Under the pieces are notes generated by a model. That model did no database searches and was not told the origin of the DNA. It saw only the letters and a program-made list of their open reading frames with translations. A program made the position numbers and the translations under genes. From Cyclobacteriaceae bacterium (GTDB taxonomy: Bacteria; Bacteroidota; Bacteroidia; Cytophagales; Cyclobacteriaceae), in assembly GCA_020832305.1 (NCBI GenBank), contig JAFIEV010000089.1, forward strand, positions 434,001-498,000: 64,000 bases of DNA, in the 5' to 3' direction. The stretch's first letter is position 1; every line of letters starts with the position of its first letter. Positions 46,001-56,182 of the stretch are shown here, in pieces.

Positions 46001-49000
46001 CTTGCCGAAGTAGCAGATTGACCAATAACACCACTCAGGGTAGCTGGAGTGGTTTCACAAATGATCTGATCCATGCCAGCATCGACAAAAGCTGCACGGT
46101 TTATTCTTATTACCATTTCATCACTCACAGCCGGACAAGTAGAATTATCACTGGCAATCATTTGCAAAACAGCTATGCCAATTTCATCTTCTCCCGGCAA
46201 ATAAGATGGTGTAAGGGAATTGGGGTTAACTATGCTTCCCGAACCACTGATAAGGTTCCAGTTGGCTACAGAAGCGCCGCCACCTAAGCTTGCTTCAGTA
46301 ATTTCGACAGTAGTTGTGCCCTGGCAAACGACGATATCCGGACCTGCATTGGCAATATTAGGTGCATCAACGGTCTGAACCACATCAATAGACTGGCCAA
46401 CACATGATAAAGCTGTAGGTGTTATTCTGTAAGTAATACCCAGAGGGCCTGATGTATTGTTAAATAAAAGCTGACTTATGTTATTTCCAACACCACTGGC
46501 ACCTACAGTTGTACCCGTAATGCCTGCGTCAATTGCAACGACCTCCCAGCCAAAGTTTGTAAAGGGCACAAGATTTTGGTTCACAATTTGAACCTGAGTT
46601 AAGGTACCACTGCATATATCCGGTGCCGATGCTGTAACCACAGGAATTGGATTAACCCTTACCCGTACATTGCGAAGCTCTGAATTTACACATGTTAAGG
46701 CAGAAACCCGGAAATTGTATTGCACTTCAATAGACTCGTTCGTCGGATTGATTAACAAGTCCTCAATTTTATCGCCTGGGTTAAAGGTAGTATTGTTGCT
46801 AAGGGTACCATTTACTGCACCATAGATTACTGAGCTTAAGGTAATGATGGCATTATCGGTTTCACTAAATACATCTATATCCGTTAGTCCATTCGAACAC
46901 AAAGTCGGCATATTATTGCTCACTGTAATATCGGGAATTGGATTTACAATTACCTCAGCTAATACATTCTCAGTATTAAGACATCCGTTGAGAGAGGCAG
47001 AAAAAACATAGGTAACCGTTTGGGGGCTCAAGGTAGGGTTAGATAAAACCTCAGTTATCCTGTTACCACTTATAAAGGTTTCTCCACCGTTGAATGTTCC
47101 AGTAATTTCACCATATGAAACAGAGTTTAACGATATAATAGTGCCAGCTACTGGTGAATTTAGTGAAATATCAACGCCCGTCTGTTCGCATATTTCCGGC
47201 CTGTTGTTGCCAACTGTAAAAACTGGCTGTGGATTTACCGTTACTTGTGTTGATTTTGGAACAGGCAAAGCACATCCCGGTGTGCTAACCTGAAAATTGT
47301 AAGTTACCACTACCGGATTATTGGTAGTATTCTGAAGGACTTCCGTAACTGAACCTGAACTTCCGAATGATGTGCCCGGGGTCAGGCTACCTGCCACTGG
47401 TCCGTAATTTACAGAACTCAAAGTAATTTCAGCCCCAAAAACATCACTGAACAGATCAATATCTACAGCCTCTCCGGAACAAATTAACGGGCTGTTGTTT
47501 ACGACGTTGAAATCGGGAGTTGGATTCACTACAACCTCCGTAAAATCATCTACCGGACCGCATATACTTGCATTTACCCTGAAAGTATACCTGACTGTGA
47601 TGGGATTTTCAGTTCCATTAACTATGTTTTCACGTATCACGCTACCGGGAAGGAAAGCCTGGTTAGGTAATAATGTACCTGTACCACCTCCATAATCAAC
47701 ATTAACCAATGTAAAAATAGCACCTTCAGTACTACTGACCAGCTCAATATTGGTAAGCGTTCCTTCACATATATCCGGAGTACTGTTGATGAAGGCAATT
47801 TCCGGATTTGGTCTGACCAGCACCTGAGCAGTTGCAGGATTGTTATTAACACATCCAGAGGCAACAGCCGTAAAACTATATGTAACACTTAAAGGGGCAT
47901 TGGTCGTATTGATCAGACTTTCATTTATTACCTGATTATTTAAATATTCCACCGGTGGCACCAGGGTACCTTGCACAGCACCATAATTAACAGAATTTAA
48001 AATAACCCTCGCATTGGCGGTGGGACTATTTAAACGAATATTGGCATTATTTCCGGAACATATATCCGGCTCAAAATTACTTACTGTAAATGTAGGATTT
48101 GGTTTGACTAATACAGAAGCCGTCAGATCAAGATCATAAGGACAACCGTTTGATACCATACTGAAAACATACGTTACCGTAACAGGGTTATTTGTGAGGT
48201 TTCGAACTGATTCTGTAATACTTGCACCGCTGCTATAAGATATACCAGCACTCAGGCTGCCTGTGGCCGCTCCATAATCCACACTTTTTAAGGTGATAAC
48301 AGCGCCGGTAACAGGACTTGACAAATTAATTTGTACAGTTTCGTCACTGCAGATCTCATCTTTTAAATTAGTTACGGTAAAAAATCCTCCCGGATTTACT
48401 ACTACCTGAGCAGTCCTTATTACAGGTATAGGACATACCGGTGATGGGATAGTAAAAGTGTAAGTAACAGTTACAGGGTCATTTGTAGGATTACTTAGTG
48501 TTTCTTCAATGAATGATCCGTCAATGAAGGTAGCGCCTGGAACTAGTGCTCCTCCATTTACAGATCCATAATCCACATCTTCTAAGATTATATCAAATCC
48601 AACATTCGGTGTTGACAACAGAACCCTGGTATCTTCTCCTGAGCAAATTACCGGCCGTTGATTAATTACATTTAAAGTGGGTGCAGGAAACAAGGTAACC
48701 TGAGTAGTTTGTGTTACCGGATTTACACATCCGTTGGCAGATACACCAAAAGTATACTGGATGCTTGCCGCTTCAAATCCCGGGTTATCAAGGATTTCAG
48801 TTATTCTGTTGCCGCTTACAAAAACCTGACCCGGAGATAAAGTGCCATTGGCAGTGCCATAATCAACATCCAGCAATGTAATTAAGCCACCAGTAGTCGG
48901 GCTGGTTAATCCGATGTCCACAGGAAAACCTTCACAAATTTCTGGTGTTAGATTGTTAATGCTAAATACAGGTTGCGGATTAACAGTTATGGTCGCCGTT

Positions 49001-52000
49001 CTGGTAACAGGATTAACGCAGCCTGTTGCTGAAACCCTGAACTCATAAACCAATTGCTGAGGCACATTGGAAGTATTTTGAATTGCGTTATTAATTTTGA
49101 AAGGAAAACTGTCAAAAACAGTTCCAGCCACCATTTGACCTGTGATATCAGGACCTGCTGTAACGTTTACAATTTCTACTTCTGCTCCGGCAGTATTGGA
49201 ATTTAAATCAATATCCAAATTGCTGCCTGAACAAATAACTGGCGCATTGTTGGTTAAAACGAACTGAGGTGCAGGGTTAACAGTTACGGTTACTTCAACT
49301 GGTAAACCTTGACAACCACCGGCAATAGGTTGAATACTGTAAACAACAGACCCTGGATTATTAGGATTGGTATTGGTGAGCAACTGGCTGATGCGATTTC
49401 CATTGCCTGCTGATGCGCCATTTACGTTTGTCGAAGCTACTACCGTCCAGTTATAGGTTGTGCCAGGAACCGCATTCGGATTGCTTATCGGTATATCGGT
49501 AGTCTGGCCACTGCAAATGGTAGCATCAGCCGCCAGCGCATTGGGCACAGGCGTCACGGTAACAATCACTTCTCGCGGTGTACTGGTGCATCCGGCCGGA
49601 CTCACCCCCAAAATATTAAAAGTAGCAGTGCCACTAACATTTTCCTGAATCAGACTCAGACTTTGTGAAATTGGTCCGGCCACTGGTGTCACCTGGTTAG
49701 ATGCTCCGGCAACGCCTTCAGCGCTCACCGACCATGTATATAAGGTCCCTGCAATATTGTTAGGATTGCTTAGATTAAGTGTTGTATTCGAGCCACTGCA
49801 AATTGTTTGCTGTACAGGTACCACTGTGATTGTTGGTCTTGGGTTTACCGTAACTTGAATTGTTTGAGTGGTGCCTACACAACCATTGGCGGAAATGCTG
49901 AATTCATACTCAACAATCACGGGACTATTACCTGTATTTGTTATAAGCTCATTAATTTTAGATCCTGGGGTAAATGTTGCACCCGGCACAAGGCTTCCAG
50001 AACCAGTTCCATAATTTACTGATAAAAGTGTTATGACAGAGCCGGCAAACGGAGAAGCAATATCTATATTTACATTTTCCCCTGTACAGATAATGGGTGA
50101 ATTATTGTTAAGTGTAAATGTTGGCTGTGGATTAACCGTAATGTTGGCCGTTTGGGTCATCGGGTTTACACAGGTACCGGTTCTTACCTGAAATTCATAT
50201 TGTAAAATAAGAGGTGCATTTGTAGAATTAATTATACTGTTACCCAAAACCACAGGAAAGGTATTATAAGTAGCACCCGGGCTAAGCTGACCGCTTATGC
50301 CTGTCGCGGCCGATACTGAAATCAGTTCAACAATCGCTCCTGTGGTTTCAGAGTTAAGATTTATTTGTGTCTCATCACCCGAACAAATGGCCGTTGCGTT
50401 GTTTGTCAGAGTAAATACAGGAACTGGCGCCACAGTAATGCCGACATCTGTTGTTGGGCCGACACATCCATTAGCACTGCGTGGGCTGATTCTGTAAATA
50501 ATGGTTTGAGCAGTATTGCCGATATTTGATAATGTCTGGGCTATGGTAGCGCCACTGCCTGACCCTGCACCTGTTATGCCTCCGGGATTTGAAAAAACCT
50601 CCCATGTATAGGTTGCGCCTACCCCATTCGGATTGGTAATGGCAACATTACTGGTTGCACCACTGCATATCTCCTGGGCCGTTGCAGCTGCATCAGGAAG
50701 GGGATTTACTGTTACTTCCACAATAACCGGGGTGCCTGAACATGTTCCGGCAGACGGAGTAATGGTATAAATGGCAGTTCCCGCAGTTGCAGCTGTTGTA
50801 CTTAAAGTCTGAACTATTGAGGTACCACTTCCATTTGCCGAACCAGCAACACCGCTTTGCGTGACCGTCCAGTTAAAAACTGTACCAGCAACGTTATTAG
50901 GATTACTAAGGTTGATCCCGGTTTCGGTACCTGAACAAATAATCTGTGCGGCTGGCTGGGCCAATACAGTTGGAGTTGGATTAACGGAAATAACTACATC
51001 TGCAGTTGGGCCATTGCATCCCGATGCACTCCTGGGGGTAATACGGTAAGTAATTTCCTGCACTGCGTTGGTCGGATTCACCAGTTGCTGGGCAATCGTT
51101 GAACCACTGCCTGATCCTGCACCTGTTATTCCTCCCGGATTTGAAAAAACCTCCCATGTATAGGTTGCACCTACCCCATTCGGATTGGTAATGACAACAT
51201 TGCTGGTTGCACCACTGCATATCTCCTGGGCCGTTGCAGCTGCATCAGGAAGAGGATTTACTGCTACTTCCACATTAACCGGCGTGCCTGAACATGTTCC
51301 GGCAGACGGAGTAATGGTGTATAAAGCAGTTCCTGCAGCTGCAGCTGTCGTGCTTAAGGTCTGAACTATTGAGACACCACTTCCATTTGCCGCACCAGCA
51401 ACACCACTTTGCGTGACCGTCCAGTTAAAAACTGTACCAGCAACGTTATTAGGATTACTAAGGTTGATCCCGGTTTCAGTACTTGAACAAATAATCTGAG
51501 CGGCTGGCTGAGCCAATACATTTGGCGTTGGATTAACTGTTACTGCCACGGTTACAGGTACTCCAGAGCAACTATTGGCAGCTGGCGTAATACTATATTC
51601 AACAATTCCACCTGTTGTAGAACTAAGAGTCTGATTAATGCTGGCCCCCGAGCCGGCACTATGTCCGTTAACACTTCCAGAAATCAAATTACTTGTCCAT
51701 GTAAATGATGTGCCAGTAATGCCATTTGCCACGCTGATCTCTAAATTAGTGGTCTCCCCGCTACAAATCTCTGTATCCCCGCTAACAGTGGCTTCAGGTA
51801 TTGGATTTACAGTAATTACTGCATCCTCTGCTGCGCCGATACAACCATCAGCTGTCGCTCGTATACGATATCTTACGACACCACCTGTGGTGGAACTGAG
51901 CGTCTGTTCAATACTGTTTCCTGTTCCATTGGCGAGGCCTGTCACGGCACCGTTAATCACAGTAGCTGTCCAGTTAAAAACCACGGGAGACAGGCCATTT

Positions 52001-53679
52001 GGTTCGGAAAGAACAATACTGGTAGTTTCGTTACTACATAATTCGTCTACGGCAGGTATTGCTTCAACCAGTGGTAGTGGTTTTACAATTACATCATACT
52101 CCAGGGGTAATCCTGTACAAGAGCCGGCTGAAGGAGTAATGGTATAACGTACCTCAGCACCGGCAGCATCTGTATTTAAAACCTGAGAAATTACATTGCC
52201 TGTAAATGGTCCCTCTGATGAGCCACTCACATTACCATTTAAAGTAGTTCTGGACCAATTAAAGCTAGTACCAACTATAGTGCTATTCAGTGTCAGTTCT
52301 AATATAGCGCCACTGCAGACCTCATCGTCTCCCGCAACCGAAGCAATGGGTGAATCACTTACGGTTATGGTAGCAGAACCTGAAAGCCCTGTTCCAGCAC
52401 AACCTTTACTATCCGAAACCGAGTTAAGCGTATAGGTAGTAGTTGTAGTGGGTGAAACAACGATATCCGAACCACTTACATAATCATTAATTACACCAAG
52501 GTTTTCAATATCGAGTGTAAAAGGTCCTGTACCACCGGTAATATTTACCCGTATGGCAGTATTATCTCCCTCACAAATCACCTCATTTCCAATGATATTC
52601 GAAGCGGTGGATGGTAAATTTACAGTTATTACTGCACTACCGGTGAGGGAGGTAGCATTACAGTCATTGGCATCAGTCACACTTACGAGAGTGTATGTAG
52701 TATTTAACGCTGGAGAAACGGCTACGATATGTCCGTCTGAAATGCCGGTAAGATCAAAATTTGTACTTCCATTGGTGTAGGTCACATTAAATGGGCCGGT
52801 TCCTGAAAGTCCAAAGGTTAAGTTGGCCGATTCACCGGAACAAACCTCTGCTGTCCCGGAAATACTTCCGGTGGGCAATGGATTTATGCTTAATGTTGCT
52901 ATATCTGAAGTGATTATACATCCGCCTGCTCCACTCACCTGGCATCTGTATTGTGCCCCATCAAGTCCATTTACATTGCTTATACTGAGCTCATTGGTGG
53001 TTTCGCCAGTATAGGGCGCGCCTGAGACCGGTATCCAGTCTGATCCGTCCCATCTTTGCCAGACATACATTAAAACTGAGCCGGTTGCCTGTATTATAAA
53101 GGAGACAGTACCATCACTACAGGCAGTTTCATCCTGAGGCTGGGTAGTAATAGACGGTTCATCAAAACTCTGAAGATTTCTCAATGCGGTACCATCAGGT
53201 AATCCATTAACGACAGCTGTCCCTCCCTGCCTGATTATGGCGCCTGATGAGGCGGTATTAATTGCCTGAACCTGTAAACCCGAAACATTCAATACATCCA
53301 GTTCAACCTCATCGGTAACATCAAATTCAATTGACAGGTTTTGTTCATTTGTGTAACTAAAAGAAAAATTCCCTACTTCTGATCCAGGTCCCGAATTACT
53401 GATGACCGGTGTAGCAGAGATATCAAATTCAAAACCAGCAGGTAGTTGAAAAATAAGGGTTAGTCCTGTGCCAGATTCAAAATCATCAGGACTGGTTTCA
53501 GTAATTGCAATATCTGGTATCAATTGAAAGTCACCATCCACGCAAAACTCTGATGCAGGTGTTATTGGGGAGACAGAAACCTGTCCAATGGATTGAAAAG
53601 AACAAATCATTAAACCAAGCATCATTATAATGCCTGGAAATCGCATGAGTCGTATTTTATTAAGTAAATCTATGTTCAT
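43003..53679 (-). CDS. Giant T9SS-secreted cysteine-rich PKD/Ig repeat surface protein
   Basis: A 3558-residue exported protein. A signal sequence ends near residue 33 (MICSFQSIGQVSV). A beta-rich head (about 35-180) and an Ig-like domain (about 180-272) are followed by about 23 repeats of 90-98 residues (about 272-2447), each with a Cys near the start (for example EICSG), a second Cys toward the end and a VTVNPxP junction. Two types occur: one with a TxxW core (PKD-like) and one with an ITLxSVxYG...LxPGxxF core. Three more degenerate repeats, two short units and two classical PKD domains (WRWDFGDNS near 2893) come next. A lamin-G/MAM-like region follows, and a T9SS sorting domain (LYPNPARDYFKLDL, near 3480) ends it. 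A surface adhesin or scaffold is likely. Ligand unknown. Confidence 0.88.
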   Translation of the reverse strand: MNIDLLNKIRLMRFPGIIMMLGLMICSFQSIGQVSVSPITPASEFCVDGDFQLIPDIAITETSPDDFESGTGLTLIFQLPAGFEFDISATPVISNSGPGSEVGNFSFSYTNEQNLSIEFDVTDEVELDVLNVSGLQVQAINTASSGAIIRQGGTAVVNGLPDGTALRNLQSFDEPSITTQPQDETACSDGTVSFIIQATGSVLMYVWQRWDGSDWIPVSGAPYTGETTNELSISNVNGLDGAQYRCQVSGAGGCIITSDIATLSINPLPTGSISGTAEVCSGESANLTFGLSGTGPFNVTYTNGSTNFDLTGISDGHIVAVSPALNTTYTLVSVTDANDCNATSLTGSAVITVNLPSTASNIIGNEVICEGDNTAIRVNITGGTGPFTLDIENLGVINDYVSGSDIVVSPTTTTTYTLNSVSDSKGCAGTGLSGSATITVSDSPIASVAGDDEVCSGAILELTLNSTIVGTSFNWSRTTLNGNVSGSSEGPFTGNVISQVLNTDAAGAEVRYTITPSAGSCTGLPLEYDVIVKPLPLVEAIPAVDELCSNETTSIVLSEPNGLSPVVFNWTATVINGAVTGLANGTGNSIEQTLSSTTGGVVRYRIRATADGCIGAAEDAVITVNPIPEATVSGDTEICSGETTNLEISVANGITGTSFTWTSNLISGSVNGHSAGSGASINQTLSSTTGGIVEYSITPAANSCSGVPVTVAVTVNPTPNVLAQPAAQIICSSTETGINLSNPNNVAGTVFNWTVTQSGVAGAANGSGVSIVQTLSTTAAAAGTALYTITPSAGTCSGTPVNVEVAVNPLPDAAATAQEICSGATSNVVITNPNGVGATYTWEVFSNPGGITGAGSGSGSTIAQQLVNPTNAVQEITYRITPRSASGCNGPTADVVISVNPTPTVLAQPAAQIICSGTETGINLSNPNNVAGTVFNWTVTQSGVAGSANGSGTSIVQTLSTTAATAGTAIYTITPSAGTCSGTPVIVEVTVNPLPDAAATAQEICSGATSNVAITNPNGVGATYTWEVFSNPGGITGAGSGSGATIAQTLSNIGNTAQTIIYRISPRSANGCVGPTTDVGITVAPVPVFTLTNNATAICSGDETQINLNSETTGAIVELISVSAATGISGQLSPGATYNTFPVVLGNSIINSTNAPLILQYEFQVRTGTCVNPMTQTANITVNPQPTFTLNNNSPIICTGENVNIDIASPFAGSVITLLSVNYGTGSGSLVPGATFTPGSKINELITNTGNSPVIVEYEFSISANGCVGTTQTIQVTVNPRPTITVVPVQQTICSGSNTTLNLSNPNNIAGTLYTWSVSAEGVAGASNQVTPVAGPISQSLSLIQENVSGTATFNILGVSPAGCTSTPREVIVTVTPVPNALAADATICSGQTTDIPISNPNAVPGTTYNWTVVASTNVNGASAGNGNRISQLLTNTNPNNPGSVVYSIQPIAGGCQGLPVEVTVTVNPAPQFVLTNNAPVICSGSNLDIDLNSNTAGAEVEIVNVTAGPDITGQMVAGTVFDSFPFKINNAIQNTSNVPQQLVYEFRVSATGCVNPVTRTATITVNPQPVFSINNLTPEICEGFPVDIGLTSPTTGGLITLLDVDYGTANGTLSPGQVFVSGNRITEILDNPGFEAASIQYTFGVSANGCVNPVTQTTQVTLFPAPTLNVINQRPVICSGEDTRVLLSTPNVGFDIILEDVDYGSVNGGALVPGATFIDGSFIEETLSNPTNDPVTVTYTFTIPSPVCPIPVIRTAQVVVNPGGFFTVTNLKDEICSDETVQINLSSPVTGAVITLKSVDYGAATGSLSAGISYSSGASITESVRNLTNNPVTVTYVFSMVSNGCPYDLDLTASVLVKPNPTFTVSNFEPDICSGNNANIRLNSPTANARVILNSVNYGAVQGTLVPPVEYLNNQVINESLINTTNAPLSVTYSFTAVASGCVNNNPATAQVLVRPNPEIAFINSTPDICEGTLTNIELVSSTEGAIFTLVNVDYGGGTGTLLPNQAFLPGSVIRENIVNGTENPITVRYTFRVNASICGPVDDFTEVVVNPTPDFNVVNNSPLICSGEAVDIDLFSDVFGAEITLSSVNYGPVAGSLTPGTSFGSSGSVTEVLQNTTNNPVVVTYNFQVSTPGCALPVPKSTQVTVNPQPVFTVGNNRPEICEQTGVDISLNSPVAGTIISLNSVSYGEITGTFNGGETFISGNRITEVLSNPTLSPQTVTYVFSASLNGCLNTENVLAEVIVNPIPDITVSNNMPTLCSNGLTDIDVFSETDNAIITLSSVIYGAVNGTLSNNTTFNPGDKIEDLLINPTNESIEVQYNFRVSALTCVNSELRNVRVRVNPIPVVTASAPDICSGTLTQVQIVNQNLVPFTNFGWEVVAIDAGITGTTVGASGVGNNISQLLFNNTSGPLGITYRITPTALSCVGQSIDVVQTVDAPNIANAGPDIVVCQGTTTVEITEASLGGGASVANWNLISGSGSIVNPNSLTPSYLPGEDEIGIAVLQMIASDNSTCPAVSDEMVIRINRAAFVDAGMDQIICETTPATLSGVIGQSATSASWSTSGDGVFSFAGDLNASYTPGTNDKSAGMVMLTLTTNDPEGPCPAVFDNLSIQINSRAIAIPGNYDPICIDGEVNLSGTIGGSATTGFWQGGSGTFSDPNSINTIYTPSPIEAGTNVSLIFRTDDPEGPCPADVQSTIVQVNSLPTVNFFGLNPNYQEDDGAVNLDGAPEGGIFSGPGVVGNTFNPSIAGEGPHVIVYTFTDANGCTNSRGRSTFVFPLPDVEIIVPEDLCTGNSDIILQAIPTGGLFTGTGVYRLGDDYFFSPSTAGANNHEIFYTYTDPNGVVLTVSEIVRVDATPRVHFNVLSNCVSDPVQFRDATKPLQTAFADDDVVSWRWDFGDNSVVNTQQDPMHLYQAASTYNVRLEVTTRYGCASFRDSIIAVGAVPVTDFTFQAIAFGDNTRFEDRTRFESGPPSNVASLEWNFGDGTVLSGIASGFTVVNHQFLDSGRFDVRLRVVSNFGCRGEITKPVFIIPSITSYPYFQDFESESGWVVEGTNSSWELGFPSGSVINSPFNGNNAWVTNLSGEYNPMEQSFINTPSFDLTPLNRPMMSMAIWTHTQVGFDGAVVQYSLDGGLIWRSLGNVDDAIGLNWYTEKGLIGRPGGDFNEGSNGWSGVQEGWRIARFPLDEIGDQSAVRFRIAFGSDATNPPESDFNGFAFDAFQIGERERIVLVEHFTNLLSLSSNNANQVVNNVLQARPLDAISLQYHISSPRPDVIFEKNPNPSNTRGSVYNLTQAPRTVMDGIRNFDFQPVPITQRDVLNRSLVSPLFDIDLSLVEESASNLATVRIGLTARDSLSNQIVVHVVPVEKNVTEFFLQAGVLRNVVKDMLPDPGGTIFSRTWQRGDQVTFEETWDLNGRTIYDSTTLAMAVFVQRVTNESKSEIYQAAMIDLPIKYPDRVTSLPDILLNESFSEARLYPNPARDYFKLDLGRTLHKDMDWQIVDMRGVAIAKGKLPKGSDMHIFQTGDLSEGVHNLLLFDADGIVLVKKVVVMKDLY
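50419..51522 (-). repeat. 552-bp tandem duplication inside the giant surface-protein gene
   Basis: Two adjacent units, 50971-51522 and 50419-50970, each encode two repeats (184 residues, 92 + 92) and differ by only scattered bases. The first half begins VLAQPAAQIIC and the second DAAATAQEIC in both. The period is exactly 184 codons, so the frame is kept. This is a recent in-frame duplication or a site of gene conversion. Confidence 0.9.
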
Positions 53680-53795
53680 AGATTATCAGCTTCGTAGAAA
53701 GTAGTATAACATTTGACAAATTATATTAAAAGCCGGAAACATATCAAGCCGCAAAGACAAAAAACATCCTGATGTAATATTTATCATAACTTTGT

Positions 53796-55034
53796 CTATT
53801 CCACAGTCAGCTGTCCATTCCGGTTTACTTTTATTAAAGTCATTTTTAAATTTTCAGTAATGGTTGCTCCAATATTAAATGCCATAGAACCTGCAATCAC
53901 GTAACTGCCATCATTTAGCTGAACTACTGCACCTGCGAAATCATCTCCTTCACTTCCAAATTGATTTTGCCATTCAAAAAAACCTGCAGGGTCAAATTTG
54001 ATGAGGCCTATTTCCCTGCCCAGGTTAACTTCTGAAGTTGTTACAACGGCAATATAACCTCCATCTCGTGTTGGCAACACAGATTCCACTCGTGTATTTA
54101 CTTGTGTGGAATAGGCCCTTGTATAGGGCACCTCCCATTCCAGGAGTCCGTTAACATTGGTTTTCACAAGATAGGGTTGCTCTCTGCCTCCAATTACTGC
54201 ATATCCCCCGATCAGGAACCCCTGATCAGGAGTGCGCACAACAGAAGTAGCTGTTTCATTATTGGAGGTACCATAAAATCGTGGTGAGATCGCACTTTCA
54301 CCCAGTGGGTCAAATTCAAAAAAATAGTAATTTCTTGAGTTCTTGCTGGCTTCTACATCTGATTCGGTACTGGTTCCAAAACAAAAATACCGAGTTTCAT
54401 TTCTTCTTATAGAGCCCGCACCTAAATTGACAAAACCATCCTGGCCAATACCAGATTTTTCTTTACCAGGTTTTGGGTTTAGATTATTGTCTAGCTCGGC
54501 AAGATAGATTTTGGCTGAATCAACATTATTTCCTGTTACGAAATACCCTCCGTCGGGCAGGGTTATAACGTGCATTCCCATTTCATCTCTGCCGGGTAAT
54601 CCAAGCCGGTTACTGGTTTGCAAATTTCCGGAAGCATCGGTTTTTATTAAATAAATATCCCTTTTTCCACCGATCTCCTCTTCGTAATCTCCGCAAATGA
54701 TGAAGCCGCCGTCATTGGTCAATTGTATATTTCTGCCTATATCATTACCAGCACCTCCAAAACTTTTTTGCCATATTTGATTACCTCCCGGGTCAGTGCG
54801 CACCAGGTATACATCCTTTCCCCCACTTCCAAAAGAAGTAGTTGTACCTACAATAACAAAGCCTCCATCTACTGTTTGTTTCACATCAAAACCTTCCTCA
54901 GAACCAGCGCCTCCAAAAGTTTTTATAAACACCTGCTCTTTAAAAGACATCAATGCATCGATAGATTCGCAGGAAAAGAAAAAAAATCCTGACAAGGTGG
55001 CTAAGATTAAAAATATGTAGATATTGGATCGCAT
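53796..55034 (-). CDS. Lipoprotein with DGG-type repeats (beta-propeller-like)
   Basis: A 412-residue protein with a hydrophobic start ending FFFFSCESID, so Cys21 or so may be lipidated. Six or seven repeats of about 50 residues each include FGGAGSEEGFDVKQTVDGGF and FGGAGNDIGRNIQLTNDGGF, followed by VRTDPGGNQIWQKS-like strands. The pattern is common in exported Bacteroidota proteins and fits a beta-propeller. No catalytic motif is seen. It lies between the giant T9SS gene and the barrel gene on the same strand, 116 bp before the giant gene, so it is probably in the same transcription unit. Confidence 0.75.
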   Translation of the reverse strand: MRSNIYIFLILATLSGFFFFSCESIDALMSFKEQVFIKTFGGAGSEEGFDVKQTVDGGFVIVGTTTSFGSGGKDVYLVRTDPGGNQIWQKSFGGAGNDIGRNIQLTNDGGFIICGDYEEEIGGKRDIYLIKTDASGNLQTSNRLGLPGRDEMGMHVITLPDGGYFVTGNNVDSAKIYLAELDNNLNPKPGKEKSGIGQDGFVNLGAGSIRRNETRYFCFGTSTESDVEASKNSRNYYFFEFDPLGESAISPRFYGTSNNETATSVVRTPDQGFLIGGYAVIGGREQPYLVKTNVNGLLEWEVPYTRAYSTQVNTRVESVLPTRDGGYIAVVTTSEVNLGREIGLIKFDPAGFFEWQNQFGSEGDDFAGAVVQLNDGSYVIAGSMAFNIGATITENLKMTLIKVNRNGQLTVE

Positions 55035-55045
55035 AGGTCTATCTT

Positions 55046-56134
55046 CTATTTCTTAATTTTCCTGGGCTGATATATGGGTTTAGTAAAGCCAACTGACAAC
55101 ACAAACCTGTCGAGTCTGAAATCATCATCTATATAGTGTTGTGGCATTTTTACCCTGCGATCGTCGATAGTTTGAAAATCCATTCTGGTTTTAACATTTG
55201 TGAAGTTCCTGAGTGCACTCATATATCTGAATTCCAGGGTAATATAATTGATACCTATTTTATATTGCAGACCGGCGGCAGCAGATAACTGCAGGTTGAA
55301 ATTATTTCTAAGATTGATAAGATTGATATCTGCACCATCAAGTGGCCTGACATTTAACAGGCTGTCTACAAGTGATCCTTCATATCTTCTTCCGGCAGCT
55401 AAAAGCATAAAAGAAGGAGCAGCACCAATTGCCAGGTAAGGTTTGAGGGTTTTATCTGCAAACGTATATTTTAGCATTATAGGCATATCAAAAAAGTTGT
55501 AAACCTGGTCAAACTGTGTGAAAAAGCCATAATCAGGTAAGTTTTCGAGTTGATAGTGGGCATCAAATATGCGAAAGCCTGCACGTGAAAAGGATCCTTC
55601 TACCTGAAGGCTGAAATTTTTATACAGAGCAAGTTCGATACCCAACCCTAGGTCAATCCCTGTAAAAGATTTCACCGATTTAGAGTTGTTATTATCCTGA
55701 GTGATGCTGTATTCCAATAATGTATTGTAGTGCACGCGGTTTAGACCGACTTTTCCAAGGTGCAGTATTATTTTTGGTCTTGTTGTAAATTTTTGATGGT
55801 GAAGAAACAGTTCCAATGGATCATATTCACGGTTGACCTCATACTCTGGGGAAAGCCTCAACAGGTTGAGATAATTATTGTCTGCTTCCTGTTCATAATC
55901 GAGGTACAAAAAAACCAGTGTCAAAATTCTGTAGGCTTCTATTTTTTGTTCTTTGGAAAAGCCTGATTCGAGACAGGGTGATAGTATTTTTGGTATATCA
56001 TACAACCTGCCCTGGTTCAAGCGAGTTCTGGCTTGTTCCAGTCTTTGACTGCACTGTTCTTGTCCGTAGGACATGGTGCCGACAAAAATGAAAGCGAATA
56101 AAAAAAAGAAAGACAATCTACTCATCATATGCAA
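55046..56134 (-). CDS. Outer-membrane beta-barrel protein with helical N-terminal region
   Basis: A 362-residue exported protein with a signal peptide ending near residue 24 (FIFVGTMSYGQE). Residues about 25-115 are helical and TPR-like (EAYRILTLVFLYLDYEQEAD). From about 120 on, alternating hydrophobic/aromatic strands (IDLGLGIELALYKNFSLQVEG, MPIMLKYTFADKTLKPYLAIG, AAAGLQYKIGINYITLEFRY) and the C-terminal FVLSVGFTKPIY fit a PorT-like barrel. It could be the outer-membrane element of the neighbouring surface proteins. It ends 11 bp before the lipoprotein gene and begins 48 bp after the STAND gene. Confidence 0.75.
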   Translation of the reverse strand: MHMMSRLSFFFLFAFIFVGTMSYGQEQCSQRLEQARTRLNQGRLYDIPKILSPCLESGFSKEQKIEAYRILTLVFLYLDYEQEADNNYLNLLRLSPEYEVNREYDPLELFLHHQKFTTRPKIILHLGKVGLNRVHYNTLLEYSITQDNNNSKSVKSFTGIDLGLGIELALYKNFSLQVEGSFSRAGFRIFDAHYQLENLPDYGFFTQFDQVYNFFDMPIMLKYTFADKTLKPYLAIGAAPSFMLLAAGRRYEGSLVDSLLNVRPLDGADINLINLRNNFNLQLSAAAGLQYKIGINYITLEFRYMSALRNFTNVKTRMDFQTIDDRRVKMPQHYIDDDFRLDRFVLSVGFTKPIYQPRKIKK

Positions 56135-56182
56135 ATTATCTTTTACAGCTTAGATACCATAATAAAAAAGCACAACACATAA

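Noticed and set aside
44054-53014. Many plus-strand frames of 60-170 codons across the giant gene
   Set aside because: They repeat at the period of the protein repeats and mirror the antisense of conserved codons, so they are shadows.
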